64,000 bases of DNA from Paracoccus benzoatiresistens. GTDB lineage: Bacteria; Pseudomonadota; Alphaproteobacteria; Rhodobacterales; Rhodobacteraceae. The stretch lies in assembly GCF_026913015.1 (NCBI RefSeq), contig NZ_JAPTYD010000007.1:84531-148530 (forward strand), given 5' to 3'. Positions 9,316 to 18,345 of the stretch are shown piece by piece; positions within the stretch are counted from its first letter, which is position 1; each line of letters begins with the position of its first letter. Under the pieces are notes generated by a model. The model had not been told where the DNA came from. It did no database searches and saw only the letters and a program-made list of their open reading frames with translations. The translations under genes were made by a program, and so were the position numbers.

Positions 9316-9943
9316 GACCCCGGTTCTGGCTGGGGGTCGAGTTCGCGGCGCTTTATATCGGGGCGCCGCTGGCGATTGCGCTGTTCATGCCGGGCCGCCA
9401 CCTGTTTGCGGCTCTGGCGGTCTTTTCCGTCGCGGGCCTGCTGCTGTTGTGGCGCACCGGCGGTTTTACTGGCGGACACTGGTCCGGGGGTGGACAAGGA
9501 TGCCCTGGCTGGAGGTCCTGGGCCTGTCTTTCGCGACCCTGCTGGCCGGGACGGCGATCCTGTATGTCACCTATCCCGAACGGCTGTTCGCCATGCTGCG
9601 GTCGGGGATGCTGCCGCTGATCTGGGTGTTCTATCCGATCCTGTCCGCCCTGCCGCAGGAGCTGATCTTCCGGCCGCTGTTCTTTCACCGCTATGCGTCG
9701 CTGCTGCCTTCGGGGCAGGGCGCCATCGCCATCAACGCCGCGATCTTTTCCTTCGCGCACCTGATGTACTGGTCCTCGGTCGTGGCGGTCATGACCTTCG
9801 TGGGCGGCTGGATCTTTGCCCGCGCCTATCTGCGCCACGGATTTCCCGCCGCCTGGATGCTGCACGCGGTTGCCGGGAACATCCTGTTTACCGTCGGCAT
9901 GGGCGCCTATTTCTATACCGGCAACGTGGTGCGCCCGTTCTGA
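9288..9943 (+). pseudogene. CPBP family intramembrane metalloprotease, frameshifted
   Basis: Two reading frames together make one CPBP (Abi/Rce1-like) membrane protease. The first frame starts at ATG 9288 (MVASPTDT, then RFWLGVEFAALYIG and a second helix ending LLLWRTGGF). The second frame covers about 9464-9943 and carries LPQELIFRPLFFHRY with the EExxR-like motif (here QELIFR, with the second Glu but Gln before it), then FSFAHLMYW and the final ILFTVG helix. They join at TTTT 9464-9467; one extra base there, or near 9470, would restore a single ~218-aa protein. Either the gene is broken or there is a base-calling error. A 164-aa downstream frame from a GTG at 9449 could still be translated alone. 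Confidence 0.7.
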
Positions 9944-10002
9944 CCGGTTGACTTCCCGCCCCCGCCGCGCTTGATGCGGGGCGGATTATTCGGGGAACGA
10001 CC

Positions 10003-11778
10003 ATGCACGCCTATCGCAGCCATACCTGCGGCGATCTGACTGCCGCACATGCCGGGGAAACCATCCGCCTGTCAGGCTGGGTCCACCGGGTCCGCGACCA
10101 TGGCGGCGTTCTGTTCGTGGACTTGCGCGACCACTACGGCATGACGCAGGTGCTGGCCGACAGCGATAGCCCGGCCTTTGCCGCCATGGACAAGCTGCGC
10201 GCGGAAACCGTGATCCGCATCGATGGCCGCGTGAAGCTGCGCGATGCGTCCCTGGTCAACGCCAAGCTGCCCACCGGAGAGATCGAGGTCTATGCGACCG
10301 ACCTGGAGGTGCTTGGCGCGTCAGACGAGCTGCCCCTGCCGGTCTTCGGCGATCAGGAATATCCCGAGGAAACGCGTCTCGCCTATCGCTTCCTGGATCT
10401 GCGCCGCGAGTCGCTGCACAACAACATCATGCTGCGGTCGCAGGTGATCCGGTCGATCCGCAACCGCATGTGGGACCAGGGTTTCACCGAATTCCAGACG
10501 CCGATCATCACGGCGTCCTCCCCCGAAGGCGCGCGGGACTTCCTGGTGCCCTCACGGCTGCATCCGGGCAAGTTCTATGCGCTGCCGCAAGCCCCCCAGC
10601 AGTTCAAGCAGCTGATCATGGTCGCGGGCTTCGACAAGTATTTCCAGATCGCCCCCTGCTTCCGCGACGAGGATCCCCGCGCCGACCGCAGCCCGACGGA
10701 CTTCTACCAGCTGGACCTGGAGATGTCGTTTGTCGATCAGGAGGATGTCTTCGCGGCGATCCAGCCGGTCATCCAGGGCCTGTTCGAGGAATTCGGCAAC
10801 GGCCGCCCGGTCGATGCCGACTGGCCGCGCATCCCCTATGCCGAGGCGCTGCTGAAATATGGCAGCGACAAGCCCGACCTGCGCAACCCCATCGAGATGC
10901 AGGTGGTTTCCGACCACTTCCGCGGCTCGGGCTTCGGCATCTTCGCCAAGCTCCTGGAGCAGGAAGGCACCGAAGTCCGCGCCATTCCCGCGCCGACCGG
11001 CGGCAGCCGCAAGTTTGCCGACCGCATGAACGCCTTCGCGCAGCGCGAGGGCCTGCCGGGCATGGGCTACATCTTCTGGCGCAAGGCCGAGGATGGCTCG
11101 ACCGAGGCCGCGGGCCCGATCGCCAAGGCGCTTGGCCACGAGCCCACCGAGGCGATCCGCACCCAGCTTGGCCTGGGCGAGGGCGACGCCGTCTTCTTCC
11201 TTGGCGGCCGCCCCGAGCAGTTCGAGGCCGTCGCGGGCCGCGCCCGCAACGAGATCGGGCGCGAGCTTGGCCTGACCCAGGAAAACCAGTTCAAGTTCGC
11301 CTGGATCGTCGATTTCCCGATGTACGAGAAAAACGACGAAGGCCGGATCGACTTCAGCCACAACCCGTTCTCGATGCCGCAGGGCGGGCTGGACGCGCTG
11401 AACGGCGATCCCCTGGCGGTCAAGGGCTACCAGTACGACCTCGCCTGCAACGGTTACGAGCTGATCAGCGGCGCGATCCGCAACCACAAGCCCGACATCA
11501 TGTTCAAGGCCTTTGAACTGGCCGGCTATGGCCATGACGAGGTCGAAAAGCGCTTCGGCGGCATGGTCAAGGCCTTCCGCTATGGCGCGCCGCCCCACGG
11601 GGGCTGCGCGGCCGGCATCGACCGGATCGTGATGCTGCTGGCGGACGAGGTGAACATCCGCCAGGTCATCATGTTCCCGATGAACCAGCGGGCCGAGGAC
11701 CTGATGATGGGCGCCCCTTCGGAGCCCGCCAACGAACAGTTGCGCGAGTTGCGCCTGCGCGTCCTGCCGAAAGAGTGA
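10003..11778 (+). CDS. aspS: Aspartate--tRNA ligase
   Basis: A 591-aa bacterial-type class II aminoacyl-tRNA synthetase that charges tRNA-Asp (or both tRNA-Asp and tRNA-Asn in non-discriminating forms). It shows the N-terminal OB anticodon-binding domain ([18 protein letters not shown]) and motif 2 ([20 protein letters not shown]). The GAD insertion domain lies around residues 290-430, and motif 3 ([14 protein letters not shown]) is near the C-terminus. gatB at 45-46.5 kb shows that the genome uses transamidation, so a non-discriminating AspRS is possible. A GGGGAACGACC leader precedes the start. Confidence 0.98.
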   Translation: MHAYRSHTCGDLTAAHAGETIRLSGWVHRVRDHGGVLFVDLRDHYGMTQVLADSDSPAFAAMDKLRAETVIRIDGRVKLRDASLVNAKLPTGEIEVYATDLEVLGASDELPLPVFGDQEYPEETRLAYRFLDLRRESLHNNIMLRSQVIRSIRNRMWDQGFTEFQTPIITASSPEGARDFLVPSRLHPGKFYALPQAPQQFKQLIMVAGFDKYFQIAPCFRDEDPRADRSPTDFYQLDLEMSFVDQEDVFAAIQPVIQGLFEEFGNGRPVDADWPRIPYAEALLKYGSDKPDLRNPIEMQVVSDHFRGSGFGIFAKLLEQEGTEVRAIPAPTGGSRKFADRMNAFAQREGLPGMGYIFWRKAEDGSTEAAGPIAKALGHEPTEAIRTQLGLGEGDAVFFLGGRPEQFEAVAGRARNEIGRELGLTQENQFKFAWIVDFPMYEKNDEGRIDFSHNPFSMPQGGLDALNGDPLAVKGYQYDLACNGYELISGAIRNHKPDIMFKAFELAGYGHDEVEKRFGGMVKAFRYGAPPHGGCAAGIDRIVMLLADEVNIRQVIMFPMNQRAEDLMMGAPSEPANEQLRELRLRVLPKE

Positions 11779-11841
11779 TCTGACATTCCCGCCCCCCGTG
11801 CCTAGCTTTGTGCAGGAAATTCACACGGCAAGGGGGCGCGA

Positions 11842-13200
11842 ATGCTGGCATATCCCGAACTTGCGGCGATCAGGCTGGGCTATGGCCTGTCGCCCCTGTC
11901 ACCGCCGCTCGCCGGCCCGGCCGCGCTTGTGGAATCTGTCCATGACGCCGCGCCAGACGCGGACGCCTTTTCGATGGCTCGCGACCATCTGCCCCTTCGG
12001 TCGCGCTTTTCGGAACTGAGCGCCAGGAACCCGCAGGCCAACGAGGCCCAGATCAAGGCCATGCGCGACAAGGCCCACAGCCTGGGCGTCCGGGCGGCGC
12101 AGATCCGCGTGGGGCGTGCGGTGGGCGATGCCGGGGGCTTTGGCGAACGCCTGGTCCAGTTCTGGGCCGACCATTTCACCGTGACCAGCGACGGCCCGTT
12201 CAACATGGTGGCCAGCGCGGCCTTCGTGGACGAGGCGATCCGCCCGCATCTGATGGGCCGGTTCGCGGACCTGATGTTCGCGGCCGAAACGCATCCCCGG
12301 ATGATCATGTATCTGGACCAGATCACCTCGGCCGGACCGAACTCTCCTGCCGGGCGGCGCAGGCCCGGCAAGGTGGGCGTGAACGAGAACCTTGCCCGCG
12401 AGATGATCGAGCTGCACAGCCTGGGCGCAGGCTCCGGCTATGCGCAGCGCGACGTGCGGCAACTGGCGCTGCTGCTGACGGGGCTGACCTTCCGGCCCAA
12501 CCACGACGCGGTCGGCATCTTCGCACCGAACCGGGCCGAGCCGGGGCCGTTCACGGTGCTGGGCAAGACCTATCAGCGGGGCAGGGACCTGGGCGCGACC
12601 CGCGCCGTGATCGGGGATCTGGCCGCCCACGAGGCGACTGCCCGCCATATCGCGCGCAAGCTGGCGGTGCATTTCGTGTCCGACACGCCCCCCGATGCGC
12701 TGGTCCAGCGGCTGGCTCGGGCCTTTCAGGGCAGCGGCGGCGACCTGCCGACACTGTATCTGGTGCTGGCCGAGGCCCCGGAACTGCGCGACTGCTTCCG
12801 CCAGAAGGTGCGCCAGCCTTTCGACTATGTCGTGGCGGCGCTGCGGGGCTGCGGCTTTGGCCACCAGGACGTCATGGCCCTGGAGCAGCCCGATTTCCAG
12901 AGGCTGCTGATGAACGGCATGTTCGTCATGGGCCAGCAATGGGGCCTGCCGCGCGGGCCCGACGGCTGGCCCGAGGATGCGGGGGCCTGGACCACGGCCC
13001 AGGGTCTGGCAGGCCGAATCGACTGGGCCATGCGGATGCTGCCGAAGCTGCGGCCGGATCTGCCCGACCCGCGCGCCTTCCTGCAGGCCGCCCTTGGCGA
13101 CAGCGCCTCCGAGGCGCTTCGCTGGGCGGTGCCCAAGGCCGAAAGTCCGACCGAGGGAATGGCCGTGATCCTTGCCTCGCCCGATTTCAACCGGAGATGA
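11842..13200 (+). CDS. DUF1800 domain-containing protein
   Basis: A 452-aa member of DUF1800, recognised by AAIRLGYGL near the N-terminus, FWADHFTV, the central VNENLAREMIELHSLG block, DVRQLALLLTGLT, and HIARKLAVHFV. No signal peptide is obvious. DUF1800 proteins are nearly always encoded next to a DUF1501 protein, as here, where the partner starts 4 nt after this stop. The biochemical role is not established; the pair has been linked to envelope-associated or secreted functions in several bacteria. Family confidence is high, function unknown. Confidence 0.85.
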   Translation: MLAYPELAAIRLGYGLSPLSPPLAGPAALVESVHDAAPDADAFSMARDHLPLRSRFSELSARNPQANEAQIKAMRDKAHSLGVRAAQIRVGRAVGDAGGFGERLVQFWADHFTVTSDGPFNMVASAAFVDEAIRPHLMGRFADLMFAAETHPRMIMYLDQITSAGPNSPAGRRRPGKVGVNENLAREMIELHSLGAGSGYAQRDVRQLALLLTGLTFRPNHDAVGIFAPNRAEPGPFTVLGKTYQRGRDLGATRAVIGDLAAHEATARHIARKLAVHFVSDTPPDALVQRLARAFQGSGGDLPTLYLVLAEAPELRDCFRQKVRQPFDYVVAALRGCGFGHQDVMALEQPDFQRLLMNGMFVMGQQWGLPRGPDGWPEDAGAWTTAQGLAGRIDWAMRMLPKLRPDLPDPRAFLQAALGDSASEALRWAVPKAESPTEGMAVILASPDFNRR

Positions 13201-13204
13201 CACG

Positions 13205-14383
13205 ATGCTGTCCCGTCGCCTGTTCCTGAAATCCAGCGCCCTGATCGGTTGTTCGGCCGCCGCGCATCCAATGCTGTCCTCGATCGCCTTTGCGACGGCG
13301 CCGGGTGAAAACCGCCTGGTCGTCATCATCCTGCGGGGCGCGATGGACGGCTTGGACGTGTTCCAACCCTATGGCGACCCGGCCCTGCGAAAGCTGCGCA
13401 AGACGCTGTCGGCGGGACCCGATGTGGGCGCGCATGACCTGGACGGCTTTTTCGCGCTCCATCCCTCTCTGGCGGGCCTGATGCCCCTCTGGCGCGCGGG
13501 CGAGTTGGCCTTTGCCCCTGCCGTGTCCACCCCCTATCGCGACAAGCGCAGCCATTTCGACGGCCAGGACATGCTGGAAGCGGGGACAGGCACCGATCTT
13601 GAGGCGAAGCGGCAGCGCGACGGCTGGTTGAACCGCTTGTTGCAGGGCATGCCGGGCGTGCAGTCGGAAACCGCCTATTCGGTGGGCCTTGACGACATGC
13701 GCATCCTGGACGGGGCGGCGCCCGCCAAAAGCTGGGCGCCGCAGACGCGCTTTCGTCTTTCCGCGCAGGGTCAGCGGCTGCTGACCCACGTCTGGCATGA
13801 CGATCCGCTGTTCCGCCCCGCGGGCGAGCAGGCGATCGAGATCATCAACGAGGGCCTGGACAAGATCGAGACCGAGGCCGGCCCAACCCGCGAGGCGCAG
13901 GCCCTGGCGCGGTTTGCCGCCGGTCGCCTGAACGGCGAGACGCGGATCGCCACCTTCTCGATCTCGGGCTGGGACAGCCATGCGCGCCAGCCCCAGATCA
14001 TCGACCGCGCGCTGCAGCGCCTGAGCGCCGCCATCCTGACCCTGCGCGGCGACCTGGGTGCGAACTGGTCGCGGACAACGGTGCTGGCGATGACCGAATT
14101 CGGCCGCACCGTGCGAGAGAACGGGACCGGCGGGACGGATCACGGCACGGGGGGCGCGATGCTGGTCGCGGGCGGCAATATCCGGGGCGGGCGCGCCATT
14201 GGCGGCTGGCCGGGCTTGGGCGAGGGAGAGCTTTACGCCGGGCGCGACCTGATGCCCCTGCGCGACATCCGCGCCCATGCCGCCTGGGCGCTGCGCGACC
14301 TGTTCGACATTCCGCCCGATGTCCTGGAGCGCAGCGTGTTCCCTGGCCTCGACATGGGAGAGAATCCGCGCATTCTGGCGTGA
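13205..14383 (+). CDS. DUF1501 domain-containing protein, Tat-exported
   Basis: A 392-aa protein with a twin-arginine signal (SRRLFLK at residues 3-9, then a hydrophobic stretch and a likely cleavage near SIAFA). The body matches DUF1501, an alkaline-phosphatase-superfamily relative: LVVIILRGAMDGLD, a FALHPSL block, the RSHFDGQDMLE segment, and the C-terminal TEFGRT and TDHGTGGAMLV motifs. An in-frame start at 13172 would hide the Tat signal, so ATG 13205 was chosen. It pairs with the DUF1800 gene 4 nt upstream. It is probably a folded, possibly metal-binding periplasmic protein; substrate unknown. Confidence 0.85.
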   Translation: MLSRRLFLKSSALIGCSAAAHPMLSSIAFATAPGENRLVVIILRGAMDGLDVFQPYGDPALRKLRKTLSAGPDVGAHDLDGFFALHPSLAGLMPLWRAGELAFAPAVSTPYRDKRSHFDGQDMLEAGTGTDLEAKRQRDGWLNRLLQGMPGVQSETAYSVGLDDMRILDGAAPAKSWAPQTRFRLSAQGQRLLTHVWHDDPLFRPAGEQAIEIINEGLDKIETEAGPTREAQALARFAAGRLNGETRIATFSISGWDSHARQPQIIDRALQRLSAAILTLRGDLGANWSRTTVLAMTEFGRTVRENGTGGTDHGTGGAMLVAGGNIRGGRAIGGWPGLGEGELYAGRDLMPLRDIRAHAAWALRDLFDIPPDVLERSVFPGLDMGENPRILA

Positions 14384-14404
14384 TGCTCGAAGAACAGGTG
14401 CGGA

Positions 14405-15115
14405 ATGACGACTGCCAGCCCCATCGGGACCGACGCGCCCTTGTCGGATTTCGTGCCGCCGCCAAGCCCGGCGGCGCAGCCGATCCGCAGCGACATCCTG
14501 CAGCCCGTGTCGGCTGATCGGCACGCCGCCGACCTGTTCGACACGCAGGCGGGCCATGACGGGCTGTGGACCTGGCTGCCCTATGGCCCTTTCCAGTCCC
14601 GCAGCGAACACCACGCATGGGTCGCGCAGGCTGAGGCTTCGTCGGATCCGGTCTTCCTCGCAATCCTGGACCCGCAAACAAGGCAAGCGGCCGGCCATGC
14701 ATCCTTCCTGCGGATCGACACGGCCAATGGCGTGATCGAGATCGGGCATATCATGCTGACGCCGTCCCTGCAGCGGAGCCGGACCGCGAGTGCCGCGCTG
14801 ATGGCGATGATTTCCTGGGCCTTTGAGCACGGCTATCGGCGGGTCGAGTGGAAATGCAATGCCCTGAATGGTCCCTCCCGCCGGGCGGCGCTTCGGTTGG
14901 GGTTCACCTATGAGGGGACCTTCCGCAACCACATGATCGTCAAGGGGCAGAACCGCGATACGGCTTGGTTCTCGATCATCGACAATGATTGGCGGGCGCT
15001 GGCGCCCGCCTATGCCGCTTGGCTGGACGATGCGAATTTCGATGCCGGCGGCCGGCAGCGCAGCAGCCTGTCCGACCTGACCTGCAAGGCCCTGCCGGGG
15101 CGCGGCGGCGGCTAG
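14405..15115 (+). CDS. GNAT family N-acetyltransferase (RimJ/RimL-like)
   Basis: A 236-aa acetyltransferase. The visible GNAT features are strand beta4 with GVIEIGHIMLTPSLQRSRTA, where the acetyl-CoA pyrophosphate loop (Q/R-x-x-G/A) appears as LQRSRTASAA, and the late CNALNGPSRRAALRLGF segment typical of the RimJ/RimL/YdaF branch. The substrate could be a protein N-terminus or a small amine. It is 22 nt after the DUF1501 gene and its TAG stop shares a CTAG with the opposing response regulator gene. Confidence 0.8.
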   Translation: MTTASPIGTDAPLSDFVPPPSPAAQPIRSDILQPVSADRHAADLFDTQAGHDGLWTWLPYGPFQSRSEHHAWVAQAEASSDPVFLAILDPQTRQAAGHASFLRIDTANGVIEIGHIMLTPSLQRSRTASAALMAMISWAFEHGYRRVEWKCNALNGPSRRAALRLGFTYEGTFRNHMIVKGQNRDTAWFSIIDNDWRALAPAYAAWLDDANFDAGGRQRSSLSDLTCKALPGRGGG

Positions 15116-15846
15116 AGGCTTGCCACCTTGGCCAGGCGCTCCTGCACCAGCCCGCTGATCCGCGCCAGATCGCTTGCCAGGGCATGGCCCGCATCGCGGT
15201 CGCGTTGAAGGGCAGTGGCCGCGGCCTCCAGCACCGGATCATGGGCCGAGCGGGCAATGCCTGCCAGGAAATGCGCGATGTAATCGACCGCCGTCGTATC
15301 CTGGGCGCTGGCCAGGATCTCGGCCACATGGGCCAGGTCGTCGCGCAGCCCCGAAGGATCGGGCTGGATCACCTCATCGGGCAGGATGCGCAGGCCGCGG
15401 CCCCGCGCCTCGACCGGCAGGGCCGAGAGGATCGTCTGCTGGAACAAGGCCAGGCTTTCGATCGGCTTGGCCAGGAAGCCATCGGCCCCCGCAGACAGCG
15501 CCACATCCGCCAGCCCGGGATCGCCCGAGATGCCCAGCAGCACCGGCACGCGCGGTTCCGTCGTGGCGATCTGGCGGATCAGCCCGGCGCCGTCGCCATC
15601 AGGCAGCCCCAGGTCCACGATGACCACCGCCGGGCGATAGGTCTGCAGGTGCCGCGCGGCGGAGCGCAGGCAATCGGCGCGCCGAATCCGCGCGCCCGAC
15701 CGCAGGCACAACAGCCGCACGGCCTCGCTCGCGAAGCGCGAATCTTCCACCACCAGGACCGTCAGCCCGGCCAGCGGGCGGTTCGGCGACGAGGCCCGCC
15801 ACATGGGCAAAGCTTCGACCACGTCGGACGCAATGTCGTTCTGCAT
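15112..15846 (-). CDS. Response regulator with receiver domain and helical C-terminal region
   Basis: A 244-aa protein with a CheY-like receiver: LTVLVVEDS (acidic pair E34-D35), phospho-acceptor D78 in VVIVDLGLPDGDG, and K in GFLAKPI. The ~105 residues after the receiver are helical and match no DNA-binding output domain I recognise, so it is probably a phosphorelay or protein-interaction regulator. ATG 15846 was chosen because the long upstream extension is antisense to mce. No histidine kinase is adjacent. A CtrA-like half-palindrome lies about 48 bp upstream, suggesting control by the CckA-ChpT-CtrA relay whose kinase gene is at 37-39 kb. Confidence 0.85.
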   Translation of the reverse strand: MQNDIASDVVEALPMWRASSPNRPLAGLTVLVVEDSRFASEAVRLLCLRSGARIRRADCLRSAARHLQTYRPAVVIVDLGLPDGDGAGLIRQIATTEPRVPVLLGISGDPGLADVALSAGADGFLAKPIESLALFQQTILSALPVEARGRGLRILPDEVIQPDPSGLRDDLAHVAEILASAQDTTAVDYIAHFLAGIARSAHDPVLEAAATALQRDRDAGHALASDLARISGLVQERLAKVASL

Positions 15847-15893
15847 GTCAGTTGTCCCTACCGATGTCGCCATTCCAGTTAGCGGCCGATTCG

Positions 15894-15909
15894 CTAAGAA
15901 GCGGTTAAC
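15894..15909. promoter_or_regulatory. Near-consensus CtrA box (CTAA-N7-TTAAC)
   Basis: CTAA at 15894-15897, seven bases, then TTAAC at 15905-15909. It differs from TTAA-N7-TTAA by one base and resembles the two exact copies at 28273 and 37081. It lies between the divergent response regulator (start 15846) and mce (start 15974), so either could be the target. Confidence 0.5.
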
Positions 15910-15973
15910 GCCGCCGGGTTTTCCTTTCGCCGGGCGTGCGAAGGCCCTAGAAGCGCGGAAAACGGAGGAAATG

Positions 15974-16378
15974 ATGATCGGACGACTCAACCACGTCGCC
16001 ATCGCGGTTCCCGACCTTGCCGCGGCCTCGGCCCAATATGCCAATACGCTTGGCGCCAGGGTGGGTGCGCCCCAGGACGAGCCCGACCACGGGGTCACGG
16101 TGGTCTTCATCGAGCTGCCGAACACCAAGATCGAACTGCTTTATCCCTTGGGCGATGACAGCCCCATCAAGGGGTTCCTGGACAAGAACCCGTCAGGCGG
16201 GATCCATCACATGTGCTTCGAGGTCGAGGATATCCTGGCCGCCCGCGACCGGCTGAAGGCCGAGGGCGCGCGCGTCCTGGGCAACGGCGAGCCCAGGATT
16301 GGCGCGCATGGCAAGCCGGTGCTGTTTCTCCATCCCAAGGATTTCAACGGCTGCCTGATCGAACTGGAGCAGGTCTGA
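15974..16378 (+). CDS. mce: Methylmalonyl-CoA epimerase
   Basis: A 134-aa vicinal-oxygen-chelate fold enzyme that interconverts (R)- and (S)-methylmalonyl-CoA in propionyl-CoA and ethylmalonyl-CoA metabolism. The metal site residues are seen in RLNHVAIAV, DHGVTVVFIEL with KIELLYP, and GGIHHMCFEV; the C-terminal FLHPKDFNGCLIELEQ is characteristic. GGAGG at 15964-15968 is spaced best for the second of two consecutive ATGs (15974). Its TGA overlaps the next ATG by one base (TGATG), giving translational coupling with the DUF1467 gene, an arrangement common in Rhodobacteraceae. Confidence 0.93.
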   Translation: MIGRLNHVAIAVPDLAAASAQYANTLGARVGAPQDEPDHGVTVVFIELPNTKIELLYPLGDDSPIKGFLDKNPSGGIHHMCFEVEDILAARDRLKAEGARVLGNGEPRIGAHGKPVLFLHPKDFNGCLIELEQV

Positions 16379-16647
16379 TGAATCTGACCGGAGGAATCGT
16401 CCTTTACGCCGTCCTGTGGTTCCTGACCCTGTTCGTCGTGGTGATGATCGGCCAGCGCAGCCAGCAGGACGCGGGCGAGATCGTGCCGGGCACCCCCGCG
16501 GGCGCCCCCGCCGACCTGCAGTTGAAGCGCAAGCTGATCTGGGCCACGGCCATCGCCGCGGTAATCTGGGCGGTCATCGCCTTTGTCATCCTGGGCGGCT
16601 TCGTCACCCGCGAGGATATCGCGAACCTTGACCGGCTGATCCGCTGA
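16378..16647 (+). CDS. DUF1467 family membrane protein
   Basis: An 89-aa protein with two transmembrane helices (about residues 6-24 and 55-76) joined by a polar loop containing QRSQQDAGEIVPGTPAGAP. This is the DUF1467 pattern of small alphaproteobacterial inner-membrane proteins, often encoded directly after mce. Function is unknown. The last 44 bases overlap the end of the convergent EI24 gene. Confidence 0.8.
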   Translation: MNLTGGIVLYAVLWFLTLFVVVMIGQRSQQDAGEIVPGTPAGAPADLQLKRKLIWATAIAAVIWAVIAFVILGGFVTREDIANLDRLIR

Positions 16648-17320
16648 TCAGGTGGAACAGATGCGTGAAGGCCGCTGCCGACAACAGCGGCACGGCGATG
16701 TTCACGAAGGGGATGACCAGGGCGATCGCGACCAGAACGCCGGCCAGCGTCACGCGGGCGCCGTTCGCCTTGCGCAGGGCGGTGGCCTGCGGTTCGTCCA
16801 GGTGACGGCGCGCGGCCATCTGGAAGAACTCCCGCCCCAGCAGCCAGCCGTTCGCCCCGAACAACAGCACCGGCGCCAAGGGGCCCAGGAAGGGCGTCAG
16901 CACCAGTGACAGCACGGCCACGGCCAGGACGGCCAGCACGACGGCAAGCGATTCCAGCAGCCCGTCCAGGAAATCCAGCGATGTGCCGCGCCGGGCGGGA
17001 TAATGGATCTCCTCGACCGCGTCGGCGACATGTTCGGCGAACAGCCCGGCAAAGCCGGCAGCCACGGGCGCCATCAGGAAGAAGCCCATCAGCGGGAACA
17101 GCGCCAGCGATCCCCAGGACAGCGCCGATCCCACGTCCAGCGTGCCAATCCAGGGCAACGAGAGGTCGCCCGGAACGAAGCTGCGGACCGCCCAGAACAG
17201 CGCCGATTGCAGCAGGACGAACAGCAGGATTGTCAGTCCGACGCCCATCAGCGCCAGCCGCAGGATGCGCGGGCGCAGCAGGTCCAGCCAGCCCAGGCTG
17301 AGGGCGCGAAGAACGATCAT
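16604..17320 (-). CDS. EI24 domain-containing membrane protein (CysZ-like)
   Basis: A 238-aa multi-pass inner-membrane protein of the EI24/CysZ family, with long hydrophobic stretches around residues 17-45, 68-95, 125-165 and 195-225. It also has the family-typical reentrant-looking AVLSLVLTPFLGPLAPVLLF segment and NGWLLGREFFQMAARR block. CysZ members move sulfate, but many alphaproteobacterial EI24 proteins have no tested substrate. ATG 17320 overlaps the nitroreductase stop by four bases (ATGA), so the two form an operon; the long upstream frame is antisense noise. Confidence 0.8.
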   Translation of the reverse strand: MIVLRALSLGWLDLLRPRILRLALMGVGLTILLFVLLQSALFWAVRSFVPGDLSLPWIGTLDVGSALSWGSLALFPLMGFFLMAPVAAGFAGLFAEHVADAVEEIHYPARRGTSLDFLDGLLESLAVVLAVLAVAVLSLVLTPFLGPLAPVLLFGANGWLLGREFFQMAARRHLDEPQATALRKANGARVTLAGVLVAIALVIPFVNIAVPLLSAAAFTHLFHLISGSAGQGSRYPRG

Positions 17321-17889
17321 TCCAGCCAGCTTGTCTTGGACGCGACATCGGGGCGCGGGCGTTCGGGCGGCGTCTCGCCCCGGCTGCCCAGGTGGACAAG
17401 CCCGACGATGCGCTCGTTTTCCGACAGGCCCAGGTGGGTGCGCCCGAAGGTCTCGTCCAGCACCGCGGGCCCCGTCAGCCAGGCCGCGCCCCAACCCGAG
17501 GCCAGCGCCGCATTCACCAGCCCCAGGCAGACCGCGCCCGCCGAAAGGAACTGTTCCCAGCCAGGCACCTTGTCGCTGGCAACCGGCGCCGATACGACCG
17601 CCACGATCACGGGCGAGGCGAAGGCCGAGGCCGCCTTGTCCGCCGCCGCCTGATCCTGGCCCGCGGCCAGCACCTGGTCGCGCAGGATCGGCGCCAGCCG
17701 GTCAAGCGCCGCCCGTTCCAGCACCACGAATCGCCAGGGCTCCAGCTTGCCGTGATCGGGGCTGCGCGCGGCGATGGTCAGCAGGCGCAGGATCTCGGCC
17801 CGGTCGGGGGCGGGTTCGCGCAGCATCTTCGGGGGATGCGACCGGCGGGTCGACAGGAAGTCCAGCGCGGCGTCGTTGCGATAGGTCAT
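17317..17889 (-). CDS. Nitroreductase family protein (YdjA-like)
   Basis: A 190-aa FMN-dependent oxidoreductase. The FMN-binding start RRSHPPKML and the ARSPDHGKLEPWRFVVLE block are typical of the short YdjA/TdsD nitroreductase branch. GWGAAWLTGPAV and a C-terminal VGLVHLGS strand complete the fold. It probably uses NAD(P)H to reduce nitro or quinone compounds; the physiological substrate is unknown. A strong AAGGAG sits 7 nt before the ATG. It is translationally coupled to the EI24 gene. Confidence 0.88.
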   Translation of the reverse strand: MTYRNDAALDFLSTRRSHPPKMLREPAPDRAEILRLLTIAARSPDHGKLEPWRFVVLERAALDRLAPILRDQVLAAGQDQAAADKAASAFASPVIVAVVSAPVASDKVPGWEQFLSAGAVCLGLVNAALASGWGAAWLTGPAVLDETFGRTHLGLSENERIVGLVHLGSRGETPPERPRPDVASKTSWLE

Positions 17890-17946
17890 GGCAGTCTCCT
17901 TCCGCGCCCGTTCTTTCCCAAACCGGCGTCCCGCGCAAGCAAGCGC

Positions 17947-18186
17947 CTAGCCGCGCTCGATCCGGTAGTTGCCTTCGGGCAGGTTCAGCGCCAGCCGCAA
18001 TTCGGTCAGTTGGTGCATTGAGAGGGTGATGCGCATCACCTCGTCATCCGGCCCGACCTGCTCGATCACCACGCGGTCGTCGAAGGACAGGATCACGACA
18101 TCCTCGTTCAGGGGGCCGGTTTCGGGCTCGACCTCGTCGATCAGGGTGATGACGGTGGCGTCGAAATCGTGCTCGATGGTGAACAT
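17947..18186 (-). CDS. Conserved hypothetical protein, 79 aa
   Basis: A small acidic protein with alternating strand-like segments (FDATVITLIDE, DVVILSFDDRVVIEQV, VMRITLSMHQLTELRLAL). There is no signal peptide or membrane helix. ATG 18186 follows AAGGGAG at good spacing; a longer upstream frame lacks such a site. It resembles short conserved Rhodobacteraceae hypotheticals, but I cannot name a family. It is separated by 57 nt from the downstream nitroreductase gene. Confidence 0.65.
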   Translation of the reverse strand: MFTIEHDFDATVITLIDEVEPETGPLNEDVVILSFDDRVVIEQVGPDDEVMRITLSMHQLTELRLALNLPEGNYRIERG

Positions 18187-18345
18187 CGCTAAACTCCCTT
18201 GTTTCCAGCCGACATTCGCGTGATGTGGGCCCTTGGGCAAGCGGGCAGGGTTTGCGCCGCTTTTGTTGACAGGATAAGATCGGCGTCAGCAAAGGAAACG
18301 ACCGCATCACGTCCAAGATGCGGCACCGGGACAAGAGGCGGGATA

